Origin: an uncultured Gammaproteobacteria bacterium
GTDB taxonomy: Bacteria > Pseudomonadota > Gammaproteobacteria > HK1
Assembly: GCA_958295465.1 (NCBI GenBank)
Contig: OY282353.1
Coordinates: 2,719,001-2,783,000 of the forward strand
DNA length: 64,000 bases
Direction: 5' to 3'
This document shows, piece by piece, positions 12,148 through 22,667 of this stretch. Both the position numbers and the translations under genes were made by a program. Positions within the stretch are counted from its first letter, which is position 1. The number at the start of each line of letters is the position of its first letter. The notes below the pieces were generated by a model, which saw only the letters and a program-made list of their open reading frames with translations, did not search any database and had not been told where the DNA came from.

Positions 12148-12543
12148 ATGAGCATGCAAGATCCCGTCTCGGACATGTTGACCCATATCCGCAATGGCCA
12201 ACGTGCCGGAAAGGTGCGGATCATGATGCCGATGTCGAAGCAGAAATCGGCGATTGCGGAAGTGCTCAAGCAGCAGGGTTACATCCGGGATTTTTCCGTG
12301 GAGGAAATCGAAGGCAAGCCGCAGCTCGCGATCCTGCTGCGATATTTTGAAGGAAAGCCGGTCATCGAGATGTTGAAGCGGATCAGTCGCCCGGGACTCA
12401 GGGTCTACAAGCGCAAGGATGACCTTCCAAAGGTGATGGATGGGCTGGGTATCGCGATTATCTCGACGCCGAAGGGTTTGATGACGGATCGCCAGGCCCG
12501 AGCCGAAGGGCATGGAGGCGAGGTTGTCTGTATCGTCGCGTAG
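12148..12543 (+). CDS. rpsH: 30S ribosomal protein S8
   Basis: The protein is 131 residues ([22 protein letters not shown]), ending ALS-type core [16 protein letters not shown] and [23 protein letters not shown]8 binds the central domain of 16S rRNA and in E. coli represses the spc operon at the L5 gene. ATG 12154 is an alternative start two residues in. Confidence 0.97.
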   Translation: MSMQDPVSDMLTHIRNGQRAGKVRIMMPMSKQKSAIAEVLKQQGYIRDFSVEEIEGKPQLAILLRYFEGKPVIEMLKRISRPGLRVYKRKDDLPKVMDGLGIAIISTPKGLMTDRQARAEGHGGEVVCIVA

Positions 12544-12561
12544 TGCCGGGGACATCGAAAC

Positions 12562-13104
12562 ATGTCGAGAATCGCGAAAATGCCCATCGGTCTCCCCGAC
12601 GGTGTGAATGTCGCAATCGGGGAGGGGACGGTCTCGGTAAGCGGACCGAAGGGTGAGCTTCGGGTGGAGGTTCATGCATCGGTGGAAGTGGTGCATGAGA
12701 ACGGTACGGTGATGTGTCGCCCCAGGAATGGTGCGGCGGGTGCGCCGAGTCAGGCGGGGACCGCACGGTCGCTCATCGCCAACATGGTGACGGGCGTCTA
12801 CGAAGGCTTTACGAAGGAGTTGCAACTCGTGGGGGTCGGATACCGGGCCCAGATGCAAGGAACGGTGTTGAACCTGTCGCTGGGATTTTCACATCCGATC
12901 GAGTATGCATGCCCGAAAGACGTAAGCATCGAGGCGCCGAGCCAGACGCGGATCATAGTGCGGGGTACCGACAAGCAACGTGTCGGTCAGATCGCGGCCG
13001 AGATCAGGGCGTTCAGGCCGCCCGAGCCGTACAAGGGCAAGGGTGTCAGGTACAGTGGCGAGAACGTCGCGAGAAAGGAAGCGAAGAAGAAGCAGAAGCA
13101 ATAG
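12562..13104 (+). CDS. rplF: 50S ribosomal protein L6
   Basis: The protein is 180 residues (MSRIAKMPIGLPDGVNVAI), a tandem of two similar domains, with GVGYRAQMQG and the signature PPEPYKGKGVRYSGENVARKEAKK near the C-terminus. L6 binds near the sarcin-ricin loop and GTPase centre. It starts 18 bases after rpsH and ends 3 bases before rplR. Confidence 0.97.
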   Translation: MSRIAKMPIGLPDGVNVAIGEGTVSVSGPKGELRVEVHASVEVVHENGTVMCRPRNGAAGAPSQAGTARSLIANMVTGVYEGFTKELQLVGVGYRAQMQGTVLNLSLGFSHPIEYACPKDVSIEAPSQTRIIVRGTDKQRVGQIAAEIRAFRPPEPYKGKGVRYSGENVARKEAKKKQKQ

Positions 13105-13107
13105 GAT

Positions 13108-13467
13108 ATGACAAGAGATCGCAAATCGGCTCGTGTCAAGCGAGCCGCACGGACTCGAAAGCACATACGTGAGCTGGGGGTTGCTAGGTTGTGCGTCCAC
13201 CGAACCCCTCGGCACATCTACGCCCAAGTGCTGTCGGCGGACGGTGCAACCACCATCGCGAGCGCGTCGACGGTCGAGAAGGACGTTCGCAGCCAAGTCG
13301 CGTATGGCGGAAATTGCACGGCGGCGACAGTCGTAGGGCGGGTCATCGCAGAGCGCGCGACGCGCGCCGGTGTCGAGCATGTCGCATTCGACCGGTCGGG
13401 ATTCAAATTCCACGGCCGGGTCAAGGCGTTGGCCGACGCGGCACGAGAAGCAGGGCTGATATTCTGA
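13108..13467 (+). CDS. rplR: 50S ribosomal protein L18
   Basis: The protein is 119 residues ([20 protein letters not shown]), with a basic N-terminus and the [16 protein letters not shown] and [24 protein letters not shown] blocks. L18 brings 5S rRNA into the large subunit together with L5. It starts 3 bases after rplF. Confidence 0.97.
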   Translation: MTRDRKSARVKRAARTRKHIRELGVARLCVHRTPRHIYAQVLSADGATTIASASTVEKDVRSQVAYGGNCTAATVVGRVIAERATRAGVEHVAFDRSGFKFHGRVKALADAAREAGLIF

Positions 13468-13520
13468 CGATGTTGAGAGTATCCATGACCTCATCAACGA
13501 CGAAACTCGAGAGCTAGACG

Positions 13521-14027
13521 ATGGCGGGCTACCAGAACTCCGCGGGCGAAGACAATCTGCTTGAAAAACTGGTATCGATCAACCGGGTCGCGAAGGTCGT
13601 GAAAGGCGGGCGGTTGTTCGGATTTACTGCGCTGACGGTGGTCGGTGACGGGAAGGGGCGTGTCGGAATGGGGCGAGGCAAGGCCAGGGAGGTTCCTGCC
13701 GCGATTCAGAAGGCGATGGAAAGTGCGCGCCGCAATCTGGTGAAGGTGCCACTGGAGGGTGGCACCCTGCAATACCCGATCATGGCTCGCCATGGAGCGG
13801 CCCGGGTGTACATGCAGCCGGCGTCCGAAGGCACCGGAATCATTGCCGGCGGACCGATGCGTGCGGTATTCGAAGTGCTCGGGGTCAAGGACGTGCTCGC
13901 GAAGTGCATCGGCTCCAACAATCCGGTCAACGTCATTCGAGCCACTATCGGCGGGCTCGAGAAGATGCGCTCCGCGGAACAGGTTGCGGCCAAGCGCGGG
14001 CTTGACGTGAAGGAGCTTCGGGGTTGA
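13521..14027 (+). CDS. rpsE: 30S ribosomal protein S5
   Basis: The protein is 168 residues ([31 protein letters not shown]), with the double-stranded RNA-binding fold and [20 protein letters not shown]5 influences decoding accuracy and lines the mRNA entry. A gap of 53 bases separates it from rplR, slightly larger than elsewhere in this block. Confidence 0.97.
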   Translation: MAGYQNSAGEDNLLEKLVSINRVAKVVKGGRLFGFTALTVVGDGKGRVGMGRGKAREVPAAIQKAMESARRNLVKVPLEGGTLQYPIMARHGAARVYMQPASEGTGIIAGGPMRAVFEVLGVKDVLAKCIGSNNPVNVIRATIGGLEKMRSAEQVAAKRGLDVKELRG

Positions 14028-14030
14028 ACG

Positions 14031-14228
14031 ATGATGGCCAGGGAACCCGGCAAGAAGATCAAGGTCACTCTGACGAAGAGCATCAACGGGCGTTTGGCGA
14101 GTCACCGTGCGTGTGTGCATGGCCTCGGACTTCGCCGGATGCATCACTGCACAGTGGTGGAGGATACGCCCTGTACGCGCGGCATGATCAACAAGGTGGC
14201 CTATCTCCTGAAGGTCGAGGAGCTCTGA
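14031..14228 (+). CDS. rpmD: 50S ribosomal protein L30
   Basis: The protein is 65 residues ([20 protein letters not shown]), with the family signature [34 protein letters not shown]. It starts 3 bases after rpsE with tandem ATG codons at 14031 and 14034; either could be used. L30 is a small 23S rRNA binding protein found in most proteobacteria. Confidence 0.96.
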   Translation: MMAREPGKKIKVTLTKSINGRLASHRACVHGLGLRRMHHCTVVEDTPCTRGMINKVAYLLKVEEL

Positions 14229-14229
14229 G

Positions 14230-14664
14230 GTGCGATTGAACGACATCAAACCCGCTGCCGGAGCGAAGCGTGCACGAAAGCGTCGCGGACGGGGCGCTGC
14301 GTCCGGTCTTGGCAAGACCGGTGGGCGTGGACACAAGGGGCAGAAATCACGAGCAGGCGGTGGCGTGCGCAGGGGGTTCGAAGGCGGGCAGATGCCATTG
14401 CAGCGCAGGTTGCCCAAGTTCGGGTTCTCATCCCGCAAATCGCTGGTGCGTGAGGACGTCCGGGTCGTTGTGCTCGAAAGGTTCGCCGATGTTGCGGTGA
14501 CGGTTCCTTCACTGCAGGCAGCCGGTGTGGTCGGCAAGAATGTGAAATACGTAAAGCTTTTCGGAGAAGGCCGTTTGAGCCGTGCTTATACCGTGTGCGG
14601 TATTTCGGCAACGAAGGGCGCCCGTGCCGCGGTCGAAGCGAGCGGCGGAAGGATCGAGGACTAG
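14230..14664 (+). CDS. rplO: 50S ribosomal protein L15
   Basis: The protein is 144 residues, with the N-terminal glycine- and arginine-rich tail ([30 protein letters not shown]) and the core [18 protein letters not shown]15 is a late assembly protein that threads into 23S rRNA. The start is GTG at 14230, one base after the rpmD stop. Confidence 0.97.
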   Translation: MRLNDIKPAAGAKRARKRRGRGAASGLGKTGGRGHKGQKSRAGGGVRRGFEGGQMPLQRRLPKFGFSSRKSLVREDVRVVVLERFADVAVTVPSLQAAGVVGKNVKYVKLFGEGRLSRAYTVCGISATKGARAAVEASGGRIED

Positions 14665-14670
14665 GCAGAC

Positions 14671-16017
14671 GTGGCGAAGCGCCTTCTGCAACCTCGATCC
14701 TCGGTCGGAGGATCGACTGAACTCAAACAGCGCCTGCTGTTCGTTCTCGGGGCGCTGGTGGTGTTCAGGATCGGCACGTTCATCCCCGTGCCGGGCATCG
14801 ATCCCGTCGCACTCGAGATACTGTTCGATCAACAGCGGGGAACGATCCTGGACATGTTCAACATGTTCTCGGGAGGAGCGCTCGAACGGTTTTCAATCTT
14901 CGCGATCGGCATCATGCCTTATATCTCGGCGTCCATCATCATGCAGCTCCTTACCCATGTCGACCCGCGCTTGAAGGAGCTTCGGAAGGAGGGCGAAGCG
15001 GGCCGGCGGAAGATAACGCGATACACGCGATACGGTACGGTGGGGCTCGCACTGTTCCAGTCCCTCGGGGTCGCGATCGCCCTAGAAGCCCAGCAGGCCG
15101 GCGCCCTGCCGGTGGTCGTCGACCCGGGTTGGAGCTTCCGGATTACGGCAGTGACCACACTGGTCGCCGGCACGATATTCCTGATGTGGCTCGGGGAGCA
15201 GGTAAGCGAGCGAGGTATCGGCAACGGTATATCCATCATCATCTTCGCGGGTATCGTGGCGGGGCTGCCTTCGGCGATTGGAGGTACCCTCGAGCTTGCC
15301 CGAACCGGCGAGCTGCACGTCGTGATGGTGCTGCTACTGTTGGCGCTCGCGCTCGCGGTGACGGGATTCGTCGTATTCGTCGAACGGGGCCAGCGCCGGA
15401 TCACCGTCAACTACGCGCGCCGGCAGGTCGGGCGCAGGGTTTACGCCGGTCAGAGCAGCCACTTGCCCCTGAAGTTGAACATGGCCGGTGTGATCCCGCC
15501 GATTTTCGCATCGAGCATCATTCTCTTTCCCGGTACGCTCGCGGGCTGGTTCGGAAGCGCCGAGGGCATGACGTGGTTGAGGGACCTGTCGACCACGATG
15601 CAGCCGGGTCAGCCGATCTACGTGATGTTGTATGCGGCCGCGATTATTTTCTTCTGCTTTTTCTATACTGCCCTGGTATTCGATCCCAAGGAGACGGCAG
15701 ACAACCTGCGCAAATCCGGCGCATTCATTCCGGGTCGTCGTCCGGGCGAGCAGACGGCGCGCTACATCGACGGCGTAATGACGCGGCTCACCGTGTTCGG
15801 AGCCGGCTACATCGCCTTGGTGTGCCTGCTTCCGGAATTCATGATCGTGAGCTGGAACGTGCCGTTCTACTTCGGCGGCACGTCGCTCCTCATCATTGTC
15901 GTCGTGACGATGGACTTCATGTCGCAGGTGCAATCGCATCTGATGTCACACCAGTACGAAGGGCTGTTGAAGAAGGCCAACTTGAAGGGGTATGGCCGGG
16001 CAGGCGTACCACGATGA
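14671..16017 (+). CDS. secY: preprotein translocase subunit SecY
   Basis: SecY is the membrane channel of the Sec translocon, working with SecE, SecG, SecA and the ribosome. The protein is 448 residues with about ten hydrophobic segments. [14 protein letters not shown] marks the first transmembrane region and plug, [15 protein letters not shown] the second, and the cytoplasmic loop [25 protein letters not shown] lies before helix 9. It starts with GTG at 14671, 6 bases after rplO, as in most spc operons. Confidence 0.98.
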   Translation: MAKRLLQPRSSVGGSTELKQRLLFVLGALVVFRIGTFIPVPGIDPVALEILFDQQRGTILDMFNMFSGGALERFSIFAIGIMPYISASIIMQLLTHVDPRLKELRKEGEAGRRKITRYTRYGTVGLALFQSLGVAIALEAQQAGALPVVVDPGWSFRITAVTTLVAGTIFLMWLGEQVSERGIGNGISIIIFAGIVAGLPSAIGGTLELARTGELHVVMVLLLLALALAVTGFVVFVERGQRRITVNYARRQVGRRVYAGQSSHLPLKLNMAGVIPPIFASSIILFPGTLAGWFGSAEGMTWLRDLSTTMQPGQPIYVMLYAAAIIFFCFFYTALVFDPKETADNLRKSGAFIPGRRPGEQTARYIDGVMTRLTVFGAGYIALVCLLPEFMIVSWNVPFYFGGTSLLIIVVVTMDFMSQVQSHLMSHQYEGLLKKANLKGYGRAGVPR

Positions 16018-16036
16018 TGCAGGGAGAGAATTTCGC

Positions 16037-16150
16037 ATGAAGGTCAGGGCGTCCGTCAAGCGGCTGTGCCGGAACTGCAAGGTGATCCGGCGCAAGGGCA
16101 CCGTGCGCGTCATTTGCAAGGATGCGCGACACAAGCAGAGGCAGGGTTGA
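16037..16150 (+). CDS. rpmJ: 50S ribosomal protein L36
   Basis: This is a 37-codon gene. The product [20 protein letters not shown] continues to [17 protein letters not shown] and carries the zinc ribbon ligands C11, C14, C27 and H32, so it is the zinc-binding paralogue. It lies between secY (19 bases) and rpsM (59 bases), its usual place at the end of the spc block. GGGAGAG at 16022-16028 is a ribosome binding site. Confidence 0.95.
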   Translation: MKVRASVKRLCRNCKVIRRKGTVRVICKDARHKQRQG

Positions 16151-16209
16151 GCCGGGGCCGGACGGCAGGCCCGCGCCAGCCCTCGGCCAGGTAACGAGAG
16201 CAAACTGTC

Positions 16210-16566
16210 ATGGCACGTATTGGTGGAGTCAATATTCCGGATCGGAAGCACGTGTGGGTCGCCTTGATGCACATCTACGGCATTGGCCGGACCCGTGCGT
16301 TCGAAATATGCGGCGCAACCGGAATCGGCCCGGATGTGGCCGTTCGCAACCTGACCGACACGGAGCTTGATGCGCTTCGCGGTGAGGTCGCGAAGGGCGT
16401 GACCGAAGGAGACCTGCGCCGGGAAATTTCGATGAACATCAAACGGCTGATGGATCTCGGGTGTTACCGGGGGATCCGCCATCGACGCGGATTGCCTGTG
16501 CGGGGCCAGCGAACCCACACCAACGCCCGTACCAGGAAGGGGCCGCGCCGGCCCATCAAGCGATAG
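16210..16566 (+). CDS. rpsM: 30S ribosomal protein S13
   Basis: The protein is 118 residues ([30 protein letters not shown]), with the C-terminal [25 protein letters not shown] tail that reaches the P-site tRNA. S13 forms intersubunit bridges. It opens the alpha block. The 59-base gap after rpmJ is where a leader for S4 control would lie, but I could not establish a pseudoknot. Confidence 0.97.
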   Translation: MARIGGVNIPDRKHVWVALMHIYGIGRTRAFEICGATGIGPDVAVRNLTDTELDALRGEVAKGVTEGDLRREISMNIKRLMDLGCYRGIRHRRGLPVRGQRTHTNARTRKGPRRPIKR

Positions 16567-16581
16567 AACCAGGGCACGACG

Positions 16582-16971
16582 ATGGCCAAAACGAAAGTTC
16601 GAGCGAAGAAAAAGATCCGCCGCACCGTCAACGACGGGATAGCCCACGTACACGCGTCGTTCAACAACACCGTGATTACGATCACCGATCGTCAGGGCAA
16701 TGCACTCGCATGGTCAACCGCGGGTGCGAGCGGATTCAAGGGCTCCCGCAAGAGCACCCCCTTCGCGGCCCAGATCGCTGCCGTGAAGGCTTGCGAAGCA
16801 GCGGCGGAATACGGATTGAAGAATCTGGAGGTGATGGTGAAGGGGCCGGGGCCTGGAAGGGAGTCGGCGGTGCGAGCTCTGAACAACGCGGGATTCAAGA
16901 TAACGAGCATCTCGGACGTCACGCCGATACCGCACAACGGATGTCGTGCGCCGAAGAAGCGGCGCGTATAG
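16582..16971 (+). CDS. rpsK: 30S ribosomal protein S11
   Basis: The protein is 129 residues ([30 protein letters not shown]), with the [45 protein letters not shown]-terminus. S11 lies on the 30S platform near the E site. It starts 15 bases after rpsM and ends 21 before rpsD. Confidence 0.98.
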   Translation: MAKTKVRAKKKIRRTVNDGIAHVHASFNNTVITITDRQGNALAWSTAGASGFKGSRKSTPFAAQIAAVKACEAAAEYGLKNLEVMVKGPGPGRESAVRALNNAGFKITSISDVTPIPHNGCRAPKKRRV

Positions 16972-16992
16972 AGACTGGGCTCGGAGGTAGCG

Positions 16993-17616
16993 ATGGCAAG
17001 ATATACAGGACCCCGGTGCCGGCTCAGTCGGCGTGAAGGCATGGACCTCATGCTCACGAGCCGGACCCGTCCACTGGATTCGAAATGCAAGCTGGACACG
17101 CCTCCAGGCCAGCATGGCGTTCGGCGCCAGCGACGGATGTCCGACTACGCCCTGCAGTTGAGGGAAAAGCAGAAACTGAGAAGAATCTATGGCGTGCTGG
17201 AGCGGCAGTTCCGCAACTACTACAAGAATGCGGCGAGACGGAAGGGGGCAACGGGCGAGAATCTTTTTCGCCTGCTCGAATGCAGGCTCGATAATGTCGT
17301 GTATCGGATGGGTTTTGGCTCGACCCGCGCCGAGTCCCGCCAACTCGTCAACCACAAGTCCGTCATGGTCAATGGACGATGCGTGGATGTTCCTTCGTAC
17401 CAGGTCGGTCTGTCGGACGTGGTCACGATCCGGGAGAAGGCACGCAAGCAGCAACGTATCCAGGATTCGCTTACGCTCACCGAACAGTACGGATTTCCGG
17501 GTTGGGTCGAAGTGGATGTATCGAAAATGGAAGGAGTACTGAAAGCGGTGCCCGATCGTGAGGATCTTCCCCCGGACATCAACGAGCAGCTCGTGGTCGA
17601 GCTTTACTCGAAGTAA
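16993..17616 (+). CDS. rpsD: 30S ribosomal protein S4
   Basis: The protein is 207 residues ([21 protein letters not shown]), with the [31 protein letters not shown] block and an S4 domain at about residues 95-160 ([32 protein letters not shown]). S4 is a primary 16S rRNA binder and, in E. coli, the alpha-operon repressor. It has no four-Cys zinc motif. Confidence 0.97.
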   Translation: MARYTGPRCRLSRREGMDLMLTSRTRPLDSKCKLDTPPGQHGVRRQRRMSDYALQLREKQKLRRIYGVLERQFRNYYKNAARRKGATGENLFRLLECRLDNVVYRMGFGSTRAESRQLVNHKSVMVNGRCVDVPSYQVGLSDVVTIREKARKQQRIQDSLTLTEQYGFPGWVEVDVSKMEGVLKAVPDREDLPPDINEQLVVELYSK

Positions 17617-17638
17617 CCGCAAGCACGGAGAGAATTCG

Positions 17639-18634
17639 ATGCAGGCGAGTGCCACCAAGCTTTTGAAACCCAACGTCGTCGAAGTTCGGGATATCGGGAC
17701 GAATACGGCGAAAATTACCCTTGAGCCTCTGGATCGGGGTTTCGGGCATACGCTAGGCAACGCGTTGCGTCGGGTTCTTCTTTCGTCCATGCCCGGCTGC
17801 GCGGTCACGGAAGTGGACATCGATGGCGTGCTCCACGAGTACACTACCATTGAAGGCGTACAGGAAGACGTCACCGAGATCCTGTTGAACCTCAAGGGCC
17901 TTGATGTCCGTCTGCACGCACGGCAGGAATCGGTTCTGGCGTTGAACAAGAAGGGACCATGCGCGGTCCATGCAAGAGATATCGTTCTCGATCACGATGT
18001 GGAGATCATCAACCCCGATCACTTCATCGCCCGTCTCACGAAGGAAGGCGAGCTGAACATGTCGATGAAAGTCGAGTTGGGTCGGGGCTACCAACCGGCG
18101 GCAGCGCGCATGTCGGAGGAGGGTGATCGCCCAATCGGCAAGCTGTTCATCGACGCGTCGTTCAGTCCGGTCCGACGTGTGTCGTACGTCGTCGATACCG
18201 CGAGGGTGGAGCAGCGTACGGACCTCGACAAGCTGATCGTCGAGATCGAGACGAACGGCACCATCGACACCGAGGATGCCATTCGGCATGCGGCGCGGCT
18301 GCTGCAGGAGCAGCTCTCGGTTTTCGTCGATCTGAGCGGCGGGCAGGATGATTCTCCCGTCCATGTAGAGTCGAAGATAGAGCCGGTCCTGCTACGGCCT
18401 GTCGATGATCTCGAGCTCACGGTGCGATCTGCGAATTGTTTGAAGGCGGAGAGCATCTACTACGTCGGCGATCTGCTCCAGCGCACGGAGGTCGAGTTGC
18501 TGAAGACTCCGAATCTCGGAAAGAAATCGCTCACGGAGATCAAGGATGTCCTGGCGTCGAAAGGGCTCTCGCTCGGAATGCGGATTGAAAATTGGCCCCC
18601 TCCCGGGCTCTATGGACAAGGCCGGGATCGATAG
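17639..18634 (+). CDS. rpoA: DNA-directed RNA polymerase subunit alpha
   Basis: Alpha dimerises to nucleate RNA polymerase assembly and contacts UP elements and activators. The protein is 331 residues. The N-terminal domain (about 1-235) carries the dimer motif [20 protein letters not shown]; after a linker, the C-terminal domain (about 250-331) shows [27 protein letters not shown] and [25 protein letters not shown] 17639 gives the family start [16 protein letters not shown]; the longer in-frame extension overlaps rpsD and is rejected. Confidence 0.98.
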   Translation: MQASATKLLKPNVVEVRDIGTNTAKITLEPLDRGFGHTLGNALRRVLLSSMPGCAVTEVDIDGVLHEYTTIEGVQEDVTEILLNLKGLDVRLHARQESVLALNKKGPCAVHARDIVLDHDVEIINPDHFIARLTKEGELNMSMKVELGRGYQPAAARMSEEGDRPIGKLFIDASFSPVRRVSYVVDTARVEQRTDLDKLIVEIETNGTIDTEDAIRHAARLLQEQLSVFVDLSGGQDDSPVHVESKIEPVLLRPVDDLELTVRSANCLKAESIYYVGDLLQRTEVELLKTPNLGKKSLTEIKDVLASKGLSLGMRIENWPPPGLYGQGRDR

Positions 18635-18687
18635 CCTCCTTCCTCCATGGACTGGGTGGAGATGAAGACGGTATTCGGAGGAACGTC

Positions 18688-19080
18688 ATGCGACATCGCA
18701 AATCCGGCCGGCATCTCAACCGGCATCGAAGCCATTACCAGGCGATGTTCCGCAACATGTCCGCGTCGCTCGTCAGGCATGAAATCATCAGGACCACGTT
18801 GCCGAAGGCGAAGGAGCTGCGGCGGGTCATTGAACCACTGATCACACGCGCGAAGGTGGACAGTGTCGCCAATCGCAGAATCGTCTTTGCCCGGCTTCGC
18901 GACCAGGCCTGCATAGCGAAGCTGTTCGACGAACTCGGTCCGCGCTACCGGGTTCGTCCCGGCGGCTATCTCCGAATCATCAATTGCGGTTATCGTGTCG
19001 GCGACAAGGCGCCGATGGCCTATGTCGAGCTGGTGGATCGGCCGGCGACGGACGACGACAACGGCGCGATCGTGGAATGA
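18688..19080 (+). CDS. rplQ: 50S ribosomal protein L17
   Basis: The protein is 130 residues ([21 protein letters not shown]), with [23 protein letters not shown] and a C-terminal [20 protein letters not shown]17 borders the exit tunnel. CGGAGGAA about 8 bases before ATG 18688 is a strong ribosome binding site. It ends the ribosomal supercluster and faces gatB across 74 bases in which I see only weak hairpins and no U-tract terminator. Confidence 0.97.
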   Translation: MRHRKSGRHLNRHRSHYQAMFRNMSASLVRHEIIRTTLPKAKELRRVIEPLITRAKVDSVANRRIVFARLRDQACIAKLFDELGPRYRVRPGGYLRIINCGYRVGDKAPMAYVELVDRPATDDDNGAIVE

Positions 19081-19154
19081 GTTTGGCCCGGCAAGGATCC
19101 AGAGGACCTGCACCGGACGGCGGAGGTCCGTGAGATCCGGAACGCCCGGTCGGG

Positions 19155-20582
19155 TCAGAGTTTGCGGCGGAGGGCTTGGTTGACCTGCTCGGGGTTGGCT
19201 TGCCCGCGGGTCAATTTCATCACCTGTCCGACGAAGAATCCGAACACCTTTTCTTTCCCGGTCCGGAACTGCTCGACCTGCTCGGGATGCGCTGCGATGA
19301 TCTGGTCGACGAAGTCCTCGATGGCTGCGGGGTTGGATATTTGCACGAGACCGCGCTTTGCGATCACGGAGTCCGGATCGCCCTCCCGGCGCCAAACCGA
19401 TTCGAACACCTCTTTCGCCATCTTGCCCGACAGGGTGCCATCGGCGATGCGGACAATGAGGGTGGCGAGCTCCTCGGGTCCGACCGGACTGTGTGTGATC
19501 TCGATGTTGGCACGGTGCAACGCTGCCGCCAGATCGCCGGTCACCCAGTTGGCGGCGAGCCTCGGCTGGCGCGATGCGTTGGCGACCGCCTCGAAGTAGT
19601 CGGCAATCTCGCGGATTGCAGTGAGCCGGCGGGCGTCGTTCTCGCCGAGCGCGTATTCGGACCTGAACCGCTGCCTCTTCACATCCGGGAGTTCAGGGAG
19701 CTCGGCGCGTATGCGTTCGATGTATTCGGGACTCAGCTCCACGGGCAGGAGATCCGGATCCGGGAAGTAACGATAGTCGTTCGCTTCCTCCTTGTCGCGC
19801 ATGGCGCGGGTCTCATCCGCTACCGCATCGTAGAGTCTCGTTTCCTGGACGACCGTCCCGTTGCCCGCCAGCGTCTCGATCTGGCGCTCGATCTCGTACG
19901 TAATGGCCCGGCCGACGAACCGGAACGAGTTGAGGTTCTTGATTTCCGTGCGCGTGCCGAGTGCGGTTTCTCCGGATCGTCGCACCGACACGTTCGCATC
20001 GCATCGAAAGGAGCCTGCCTCCATGTTGCCGTCGCAGATGCCGAGATAGCGCACGAGCGAATGGATCGTGCGCATGTATGCCATCGCTTCACCGGCCGAG
20101 TTCATGTCCGGCTCCGAGACGATCTCCAGCAATGGCACCCCCGCCCGATTGAGGTCCACGCCGGTCTCACCGGGAAAGGCATCGTGCACGGACTTCCCCG
20201 CATCTTCTTCGAGATGGGCGCGGGCGATACCGATCCGCTTCGTCGGACCGTCGTCGAGCGCGATCTCCACTACGCCGCGCTTCACGACGGGAAGCTCGTA
20301 CTGGCTGATCTGGTACCCCTTGGGAAGGTCCGGATAGAAGTAGTTCTTGCGTGCGAACACCGAGCGGGACGCGATCTCGGCATTCGTCGCGAGGCCGAAC
20401 ATGACCGCCATGCGCAGCACTTCGGCGTTGAGCACCGGCAGCACGCCCGGGAGCGCCAGATCGATGGCGCATGCCTGTCGGTTCGGCTCGGCCCCGGCGG
20501 CGGCCGGAGCGCCGGAGAAAATCTTGCTCCGGGTGGCGAGCTGGGCGTGGATCTCGAGCCCCACCACCGCTTCCCACATCAT
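19155..20582 (-). CDS. gatB: aspartyl/glutamyl-tRNA amidotransferase subunit B
   Basis: GatB holds the kinase and tRNA-binding part of GatCAB, which converts Asp-tRNA(Asn) and/or Glu-tRNA(Gln) to the amidated forms. The product is 475 residues starting [24 protein letters not shown]. It contains the cradle motifs [34 protein letters not shown] and [14 protein letters not shown], and ends with the helical YqeY-like tail. ATG 20582 is preferred over ATG 20600 because GGGAGGGG lies about 8 bases upstream of it. It is the last gene of the minus-strand gatC-gatA-gatB set. Confidence 0.97.
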   Translation of the reverse strand: MMWEAVVGLEIHAQLATRSKIFSGAPAAAGAEPNRQACAIDLALPGVLPVLNAEVLRMAVMFGLATNAEIASRSVFARKNYFYPDLPKGYQISQYELPVVKRGVVEIALDDGPTKRIGIARAHLEEDAGKSVHDAFPGETGVDLNRAGVPLLEIVSEPDMNSAGEAMAYMRTIHSLVRYLGICDGNMEAGSFRCDANVSVRRSGETALGTRTEIKNLNSFRFVGRAITYEIERQIETLAGNGTVVQETRLYDAVADETRAMRDKEEANDYRYFPDPDLLPVELSPEYIERIRAELPELPDVKRQRFRSEYALGENDARRLTAIREIADYFEAVANASRQPRLAANWVTGDLAAALHRANIEITHSPVGPEELATLIVRIADGTLSGKMAKEVFESVWRREGDPDSVIAKRGLVQISNPAAIEDFVDQIIAAHPEQVEQFRTGKEKVFGFFVGQVMKLTRGQANPEQVNQALRRKL

Positions 20583-20627
20583 CTTCCGGACCCCTCCCAT
20601 GTCGAGCCGCGGGCTCGCATCACGTCC

Positions 20628-22082
20628 CTACGTGAACCGCGCGGGGCGTCTCGTGTGCCAATCGGTGGCCTGTTGGTATCGATGTGCGACGGAGAGCAGC
20701 AGATCTTCTCGAAAGTGGTTTCCCATCAGGTGCAGTCCGACCGGGAGGCCGCGGGCGAATCCCGCCGGTGCCGACAGTGCCGGCAGGCCCGCGAGATTGA
20801 TGCCGCTGGTATAGATGTCGCACAGGTACATCGCGACCGGATCGTCCAGCTTCTCGCCGATGGGGAACGCGGTGAACGGCGACGTCGGCCCCACGATGAG
20901 ATCGACCTGATCGAAAGCCCGCGCAAAGTCGGCACAGATCAGGCGCCGTACCTGTTGCGCCTTGAGGTAGTACGCATCGTAGTAGCCTGCCGACAGCACG
21001 TAGGTGCCAATCATGATTCGACGCTTGACCTCGTCGCCGAACCCCTCGCTGCGGCTGCGCTTGTACAGGTCCTCCATATCGACCGGATGCGCCGCGCGAT
21101 GCCCGAAACGTACGCCTTCGTAGCGCGAGAGGTTCGAGGACGCCTCGGCGGGAGCGACCACGTAGTACACCGGGATGGAGAGCGCGCTGTTCGGCAGCGA
21201 TACGTCCAGGATCGTCGCTCCGAGTCGTTCCAGATCGTCAATCGCTTCTTCCACGAGCTTTCCGACCACCGGGTCGAGCCCTTCGCCGAACTGCTCCTTC
21301 ACGACCCCGATGCGCACCCCCGACAGATCGGATCCGAGCGCACCCGGATAATCGTCCGCCGGCCGGTCCACGGAGGTGGAATCGGCAGGATCGTGTCCGG
21401 CGATCGCGCCGAGCGACAGCGCGACGTCCTCGGCGCTGCGGGCCAGGATCCCTGCCTGATCGAGGCTCGATGCGAATGCCACCATGCCGAATCGCGAGAC
21501 CCTGCCGTAGGTCGGCTTGAGCCCGGTCAGCCCGGTGAGGGCGGCCGGTTGACGGATCGATCCTCCGGTTTCGGTGCCGGTGGCAATCGGTGCGAGGCCG
21601 GCCGCGACGGCGGCGGCGGATCCCCCGGAAGATCCGCCCGGAACACGATCCGCATCCCACGGGTTGCGCACCGGGCCGTACCAGCTCGTCTGGTTGGACG
21701 AGCCCATCGCAAACTCGTCCATGTTCGTCTTTCCCAGCATCACGGTTCCGTTGGCGCGAAACCGATCGACGACGGTCGCGTCGTAGGGCGCGATGAAGGT
21801 GTCCAGCATCCGGGAGCCGCACGACGTCCGCACGCCCCGCGTGCAGAAGATATCCTTGTGCGCGATGGGAATCCCGAGTAACGGGTTGTCCTCGCCCGCC
21901 CGCCGACGTTCGTCCGCCCGGGCCGCGTCGGCCAGCGCGATATCGCCGGTGACGGTGATGAACGAATTCAGGGTCGTGTCGTATGCCGCGACACGATCGA
22001 GGAAGTGCGTCGTGAGCTCTACGCTCGAGAATTCCTTTCGCCGTAGCGCGTTGCCGAGAGCGGAAACGGATAGCGTGTGCAT
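20628..22082 (-). CDS. gatA: aspartyl/glutamyl-tRNA amidotransferase subunit A
   Basis: GatA is the amidase subunit that releases ammonia from glutamine. The protein is 484 residues of the amidase-signature family. The catalytic Lys is K76 ([10 protein letters not shown]), the cis-Ser is S151 ([16 protein letters not shown]) and the nucleophile is S175 ([11 protein letters not shown]), matching the known triad. It lies 45 bases upstream of gatB and 77 downstream of gatC. Its presence implies use of the indirect route to Asn-tRNA and/or Gln-tRNA. Confidence 0.97.
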   Translation of the reverse strand: MHTLSVSALGNALRRKEFSSVELTTHFLDRVAAYDTTLNSFITVTGDIALADAARADERRRAGEDNPLLGIPIAHKDIFCTRGVRTSCGSRMLDTFIAPYDATVVDRFRANGTVMLGKTNMDEFAMGSSNQTSWYGPVRNPWDADRVPGGSSGGSAAAVAAGLAPIATGTETGGSIRQPAALTGLTGLKPTYGRVSRFGMVAFASSLDQAGILARSAEDVALSLGAIAGHDPADSTSVDRPADDYPGALGSDLSGVRIGVVKEQFGEGLDPVVGKLVEEAIDDLERLGATILDVSLPNSALSIPVYYVVAPAEASSNLSRYEGVRFGHRAAHPVDMEDLYKRSRSEGFGDEVKRRIMIGTYVLSAGYYDAYYLKAQQVRRLICADFARAFDQVDLIVGPTSPFTAFPIGEKLDDPVAMYLCDIYTSGINLAGLPALSAPAGFARGLPVGLHLMGNHFREDLLLSVAHRYQQATDWHTRRPARFT

Positions 22083-22159
22083 GGATGTGAATCGACGGTC
22101 CGGTGGAGCGATGTGCTTTCGGAGGGTAACCCGTCGCGCGCCGCGGCGATGCTTGACGA

Positions 22160-22447
22160 CTACTCGATGACCTTGGGGACGACGTAAAGTCCGTCCCGCA
22201 CCGCCGGGGCGTTCGCCTGATACTCCTCCCGGCGATCCTGCTCGGTGACGATGTCGGCGCGCAGCGGTTGGGTCATTTCGAATGGGTGGGCCATCGGAGT
22301 CACACCGCCGGTGTCGACCGCGTTCATCTGCTCGATGAACGCCAGAATAGCGGACAGTTCGCCTGCGTATCGCTCTGCGTCATCCTCGAGGAGATGCAGG
22401 CGCGCCAGATGGGCGATGTGCAGAATACCCCCGGGTTCGAGTGCCAT
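22160..22447 (-). CDS. gatC: aspartyl/glutamyl-tRNA amidotransferase subunit C
   Basis: GatC is a small belt protein that stabilises the GatA-GatB complex. From ATG 22447 the product is 95 residues, [19 protein letters not shown], with [21 protein letters not shown] and the GVTPMAHPF motif. A GTG at 22471 would add MLLRIDQK; neither has a convincing Shine-Dalgarno, and the shorter form fits the family better. It is transcribed away from mreB; the roughly 220 bases between them must carry both promoters. Confidence 0.94.
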   Translation of the reverse strand: MALEPGGILHIAHLARLHLLEDDAERYAGELSAILAFIEQMNAVDTGGVTPMAHPFEMTQPLRADIVTEQDRREEYQANAPAVRDGLYVVPKVIE

Positions 22448-22615
22448 CTTCTGGTCAATTCTCAACAACACGCCTTAACTACGTAGATTATTTGATGATG
22501 TCCGCATGGTCCTGGTACAGTTCACTCGCTTGCTCCAAAGGCGCTTCGACTATTGCCGGATCACCGCCGGTTGCGGAATTCGGTATCGGCCCCCGGGGAA
22601 GAGCGGAATCCTGAT

Positions 22616-22621
22616 TATACT
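22616..22621 (+). promoter_or_regulatory. candidate -10 element for mreB
   Basis: TATACT at 22616-22621 is a close match to the sigma70 -10 consensus in an AT-richer patch (CTGATTATACTTGG) of the gatC-mreB divergent gap, 46 bases before the mreB ATG. I see no good -35 at 16-18 bases upstream, so the call is tentative. Confidence 0.35.
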
Positions 22622-22667
22622 TGGCATCTCTTGCCACTGGTAACCGGCTCTCGGAATCGGATCGTCC

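Noticed and set aside
19081..19154. Stems GGACCT/AGGTCC and CGGAC/GTCCG considered as a terminator between rplQ and gatB
   Set aside because: Stems are short, loops large, and no T-run follows in either direction.
19176..21881. A 901-codon frame antisense to gatB and gatA
   Set aside because: It mirrors the amidotransferase genes, has no recognisable motif, and ends at no plausible boundary.
22083..22159. gatA-gatC gap checked for a tRNA or small RNA
   Set aside because: 77 bases with no cloverleaf, TTCGA-type arm or clear terminator.
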